Shown one piece after another: positions 40,859 through 43,939 of a stretch of 43,939 nucleotides of DNA. The translations under genes and the position numbers were made by a program. The DNA comes from Clostridium polynesiense. Lineage in GTDB: Bacteria > Bacillota > Clostridia > Clostridiales > Clostridiaceae. The notes below the pieces were generated by a model. It saw nothing but the letters and a program-made list of their open reading frames with translations, searched no databases and was not told the DNA's origin. The stretch spans positions 1 through 43,939 of the forward strand of contig NZ_CCXI01000115.1 in assembly GCF_000820705.1 (NCBI RefSeq), read 5' to 3'. The stretch's first letter is position 1; every line of letters begins with the position of its first letter.

Positions 40859-42583
40859 TTATAAGGATTGACAGTAAGATATGCAGGTTGGAATCTTATT
40901 TGGTAGATTAATGTTTATGATGGTTTCACAGGAATTGCTGTCTATATTAACTCTGCCTCCTAGAAATTCCACCATGTTATATATGTTCTCTAACCCCAAT
41001 CCTTTGGACTTATCCTTTAAAGCACCCTGTAAATGAAATCCCCTTCCGTTGTCCTTTATAATTAAAATTGTATTTTCCCTAAACATATTTAAATTAATTT
41101 GAAGCAAATCCGCTTGTCCATGTCTTATTGCATTACTTACCCCTTCTGATATTATCCTATAGACTGCATTTTTTGCCTGAACTATCATAAACTCATCACT
41201 TCCCTGGGGAATAAAGTTTATTTTTACCTTATGAAGCTTGGATACACTATATATGTATTCATGCAAATCCTTCATAAACATGTTTTCTCCAAACTTTCTC
41301 CAGCTTAATCCATAAACAGCCTCCCTAAGCTCTTTTGTACATTCAGAAAGACTTTTTCCTATGAAATTAAGTTCCTCCACAAGTCCCTTGCTTTCCTCAG
41401 GGAGCTTTTTTTTCACCCATTGAATGGAGCAGGAAATGGAAAAAAGCTTCTGACATACTCCATCGTGAATTTCCTCTGCAATCCTGTTTTTTTCCTGACT
41501 TAATATGAGGTGGTTATTTATCTTCTCTAAATTTATTTTTTCCAATACCAAGCTGCAGATTTCGCACAATAGATTTAGTTGAAGCAGTGAGTTTTCATAA
41601 TCTTCCTTAAGATGAAATTTGTTATTTATCAAGCTTTTTTCTCTTCGAAAGCCTAAAAATCCATACTGATTTTGAGAAGTGGAAATAAAGGAACAGATTA
41701 TCTCACTCTCACCGAGGCTGAATATCTGTCCATCATTCTGACGGTTTTTATCAAAATATCTTCGCTTTATATCAGCAAGAAGCTTATCCTTATTAATGTC
41801 ATCTGATAAGCAATGAAATACCTCAGTATTTCCATCTATAAAGAGATATAAAAATATACTGCTGCTTTTAATTATCCTGTGAGAATATTCCATTATTATT
41901 TTTAATGCACTGTGGATGCTGCTTTCATGGTTTAGATAGTTAACAGCCTTATACAACGACATGAGATGTTCTACTGAGGATTTTATTTTACAGTTTGCTT
42001 CAATTAATTCATTGTTTGCTGAAAGGATGCTTTTTCTCTCTCTGGCTAAATGCTTTAAAAGTGTTAAAAGCTCGTAGGCTGCTGCGGTTATTAACAGATA
42101 TGCAAGAATGAAGTTATACTCCTCTTTGATTATTTCTAAAAGGCTTATAAACCTTCCCCTTGAAAAATAAGAATATATTTCAGAGGAAAATAATACATAC
42201 AATGCTGCTATAGCTCCGGTGTAATATATGTTAAGATAATTTATTGTTATTAAAAGGGTGTTAAAAGAATGCCATATATAAGGGCTCGTTAAGCCTCCTG
42301 TAGGAATCAATATAAATACATTTCCTAGAATGTCCAAGCATGACAGCACTATTACGATACTCTTATTTTCTTTACTTTTTGCAAAGAGTTCATTCATGAT
42401 AACAGATGCCGACGCCATTAGAACAATAACAAAAAGCTTGTTCTTGAAAGAGGTTCCCAAATCGCTTATTAGATAAAAAATACTGGAAACCAACAGAGAA
42501 AAGTATCTGTAAATATAAATCAGAGCAGATTCCTTATCTAGTTTTTTAAAGGCTGAGATATTCTCTGCAATGCTGTGAAGCAA
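40859..42583 (-). CDS. DegS/NarX-type sensor histidine kinase
   Basis: A 574-residue kinase with a TTG start at 42583 behind AAGGTGGTGATAAC. About six membrane helices fill residues 20-180, a coiled linker and a GAF-like domain cover about 185-350, and HisKA_3 follows with phospho-acceptor His373 in AEEIHDGVCQKLF. HATPase_c has NAIRHGQA and DNGRGFHLQGALKDKSKGLG. It senses a signal through its membrane or GAF region and phosphorylates the NarL-type regulator. An inverted repeat centred on AGGTAATTACCT (42637-42648) lies 54 nt upstream of the start. Confidence 0.93.
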   Translation of the reverse strand: MLHSIAENISAFKKLDKESALIYIYRYFSLLVSSIFYLISDLGTSFKNKLFVIVLMASASVIMNELFAKSKENKSIVIVLSCLDILGNVFILIPTGGLTSPYIWHSFNTLLITINYLNIYYTGAIAALYVLFSSEIYSYFSRGRFISLLEIIKEEYNFILAYLLITAAAYELLTLLKHLARERKSILSANNELIEANCKIKSSVEHLMSLYKAVNYLNHESSIHSALKIIMEYSHRIIKSSSIFLYLFIDGNTEVFHCLSDDINKDKLLADIKRRYFDKNRQNDGQIFSLGESEIICSFISTSQNQYGFLGFRREKSLINNKFHLKEDYENSLLQLNLLCEICSLVLEKINLEKINNHLILSQEKNRIAEEIHDGVCQKLFSISCSIQWVKKKLPEESKGLVEELNFIGKSLSECTKELREAVYGLSWRKFGENMFMKDLHEYIYSVSKLHKVKINFIPQGSDEFMIVQAKNAVYRIISEGVSNAIRHGQADLLQINLNMFRENTILIIKDNGRGFHLQGALKDKSKGLGLENIYNMVEFLGGRVNIDSNSCETIININLPNKIPTCISYCQSL

Positions 42584-42627
42584 GTTATCACCACCTTAAA
42601 TGAATATAAACCTTCAGTTTTTTATGA

Positions 42628-42655
42628 GATAAACTCAGGTAATTACCTCTTTATC
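42628..42655. promoter_or_regulatory. Possible operator upstream of the kinase gene
   Basis: A perfect 12-bp palindrome AGGTAATTACCT (42637-42648) is flanked by GATAAA (42628) and TTTATC (42650), giving an extended, slightly offset dyad. It lies between the 42697 stop and the kinase start. No T tract follows on the minus strand, so an operator is likelier than a terminator; the binding protein is unknown. Confidence 0.4.
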
Positions 42656-42696
42656 CATACCTTTTCAGTTACAACAGAATTTATTGATTTTAATCA

Positions 42697-43512
42697 CTAT
42701 CTCCCCAGCCTCTTATTAAGAAACAGAATAAAGCCTACAATTATAAGTATTCCTCCGGCAATCATCATGTATCTGGTGTTAATTATTCCTCCGGTTTGGG
42801 TTAAATTGCCGGATTCACTGCTTTGAATTTTTGCATTTTCTCCTATGAGGTTAGTTAAAATATTAAACATATATACCTTATCCATCGCTTCGTTGTTCGT
42901 CATTTCCTTCATAGAAAGCTCCATTACAAGCTTTATTTTATCTCTTCCTTTGATGTCTAGATTTTCTGGCTTAATATCCACTTTTAAAAAATCCTCAGCA
43001 CTTCCACTAAATAGCTCTATGTTTTCTGCATAAAACTTTATATGAACATTGTCCATAAACTCTCTATAACCTGAATTACTGAGCTTACCATTTTCATTTA
43101 AATATTTAATTCCATCTTTCTCCGCTGATATCTGTAAATGGAGAGAATCTGAAAAAACTCTGTTTTTATCAGCCCCACTCCCCTGAATCAAATTTCCTCC
43201 AACCTTTAAGCTTTTAATGCTGCAGGTAAAATCATTATTGTTAACTATATAAAATTCCTTAACCATATTACTGCCAGGGCACAAATATTCATCATCTTTG
43301 AAAAGAGATTCATTAATTTGCCCACTTTCATTTAAGAAATAAACTTTAGAACTTACTTCTTCAGCCTTTACTCCTATAGATAAATTCATGATTATGAACA
43401 TTGCTATAAACAGTGCTTCAATGAACAGCCTCTTAAATGGTTTACTTATTTTCTTTGGTGTGCATATTTTCTTCGTTTCATGTATTTTCTTTGATTTGCA
43501 TATTTTCTTCAT
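42697..43512 (-). CDS. Cell-surface protein with LPXTG-like (LTQTG) sorting signal and SipW-locus context
   Basis: The ATG at 43512 with AAGGTG 6 nt upstream is chosen over a GTG at 43521. A Lys-rich repeated N-terminus (four KKI motifs) precedes a signal helix (LFIEALFIAMFIIMNLSIGV) and KAEEV, a normal Ala-type cleavage region. The extracellular part has CPGSNMVKEFYIVNNNDFTC, similar to TasA-like spacing around PG and N-N. The end carries LTQTGG, a hydrophobic segment and NKRLGR, a sortase signal with Thr in place of Pro. It may be a wall anchor for the fibres of this locus; that role is inferred. It is first of the cluster in transcription order. Confidence 0.75.
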   Translation of the reverse strand: MKKICKSKKIHETKKICTPKKISKPFKRLFIEALFIAMFIIMNLSIGVKAEEVSSKVYFLNESGQINESLFKDDEYLCPGSNMVKEFYIVNNNDFTCSIKSLKVGGNLIQGSGADKNRVFSDSLHLQISAEKDGIKYLNENGKLSNSGYREFMDNVHIKFYAENIELFSGSAEDFLKVDIKPENLDIKGRDKIKLVMELSMKEMTNNEAMDKVYMFNILTNLIGENAKIQSSESGNLTQTGGIINTRYMMIAGGILIIVGFILFLNKRLGR

Positions 43513-43620
43513 TTCAAACACCTTATCTAATTATTTTTACCTTAAAATATATGCCATAGAAATTAATTAAAATGTCTTAATACTCCTGAAAAATAAAAAC
43601 TCTTAGTTCTTCAGAAAAAT

Positions 43621-43657
43621 AAAAAGCCACCCAAGTAAATATATACTAAATGGGTGG
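43621..43657 (-). terminator. Intrinsic terminator of a gene or RNA to the right
   Basis: On the minus strand CCACCCA (43657-43651) pairs with TGGGTGG (43633-43627) around a 17-nt loop, followed by CTTTTTATTTTTC. It should end a leftward transcript that starts beyond or within 43658-43939. Confidence 0.7.
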
Positions 43658-43913
43658 ATTCACTACTAGCTCCTTATATTCCAAGTGACCATATTTAGAA
43701 CATAATTCATCGCTCCATAAGCAAATTTATTTTACATTATTTTCCAACTTAATTAATATTATACTAATATTAATTTGTTTTTTCTATAATATCAGTAATA
43801 CATATTCCTACTAATTAAATCCTTTCTCAACTAATTATTTTTCATACACATAAAGTTTTTTCCCTTTTGCTTTGATTCTCCTCTATTTATGTCGGATTTT
43901 ACAGTAAATGGGG

Positions 43914-43939
43914 CTACCCCTGGGGTGCTTCCTTAAAAA
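43914..43939. repeat. REP-like palindrome, copy 8, cut by the window edge
   Basis: CTACCCCTGGGGTGCTTCC (43914-43932) matches the left arm of copy 4 exactly. TTAAAAA follows as the start of a loop, and the right arm must lie outside the window. GTAAATGGGG just before it is not the usual GTAAC outer arm. Confidence 0.85.

Larger units (their letters stand above)
43513..43939. other. Right-edge intergenic region, no gene seen
   Basis: It holds the promoter of the 42697 gene, a minus-strand terminator (43627-43657), an AT-rich 11-bp inverted repeat AATTAATATTA/TAATATTAATT (43751-43761 and 43765-43775) and REP copy 8. No ORF of note is visible between the terminator and the REP copy. Confidence 0.55.

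Noticed and set aside
1-43939. tRNA, rRNA or riboswitch genes
   Set aside because: I saw no cloverleaf, rRNA core sequence or recognisable riboswitch consensus on either strand by eye.

Overview
The window is AT-rich DNA with strong AGGAGG-type ribosome binding sites, intrinsic terminators and Bacillota protein families (YesM/YesN regulators, DUF624, SipW/TasA-type secretion, GlsB). It looks like a chromosomal segment of a Clostridium-like anaerobe; the species cannot be named from the sequence. Almost all genes are on the minus strand. Only the GlsB-like gene, a ROK kinase and an FAD oxidoreductase are on the plus strand.

Layout. 1-3350: N-terminal part of an M3 oligoendopeptidase, a YfcC-type transporter and a small GlsB-like membrane protein. 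3409-17450: a hydroxyacid dehydrogenase, then a glycan-uptake unit made of two LplB/LplC-type permeases, a YesN regulator, a YesM kinase and a solute-binding lipoprotein. It is followed by a GH20 hexosaminidase whose C-terminus is out of frame, an AraC regulator, and a two-ORF protein (GATase-like plus helical-barrel-like). 17450-28000: accessory sugar genes, namely four Gfo/Idh/MocA oxidoreductases, a ROK kinase, an FAD oxidoreductase, an SGNH hydrolase, a DUF624 protein, a PHP phosphoesterase and a solitary REP-associated tyrosine transposase (RAYT). 28251-34018: a second sugar ABC transporter with a ROK repressor and a phosphodiesterase. 34252-43521: a surface-fibre locus with DUF5305, three TasA/CalY-like proteins, a SipW-type signal peptidase fused to a multi-pass membrane domain, a NarL-type two-component pair and an LPXTG-like anchored protein. 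Neither ABC transporter has an ATPase gene here, so both probably share one encoded elsewhere.

The strongest candidate for an undescribed system is a REP/RAYT pair. Eight intergenic copies of a GC-rich nested palindrome (arm CCCCTGGGGTGCTTCC) stand out in AT-rich DNA. Two flank the RAYT gene, and six lie within 3-23 nt of stop codons. Some arm differences between copies are compensatory.

A second signal is a 12-unit tandem array at 38122-38465. Each unit carries a DnaA-box-like 9-mer in the same orientation, repeated every 30-31 bp (mean about 30.5 bp, close to three helical turns). A third is a recurrent pattern in which the 3' end of a gene is echoed by one or more decayed direct repeats just downstream (units 30 to about 100 bp, at least seven genes).
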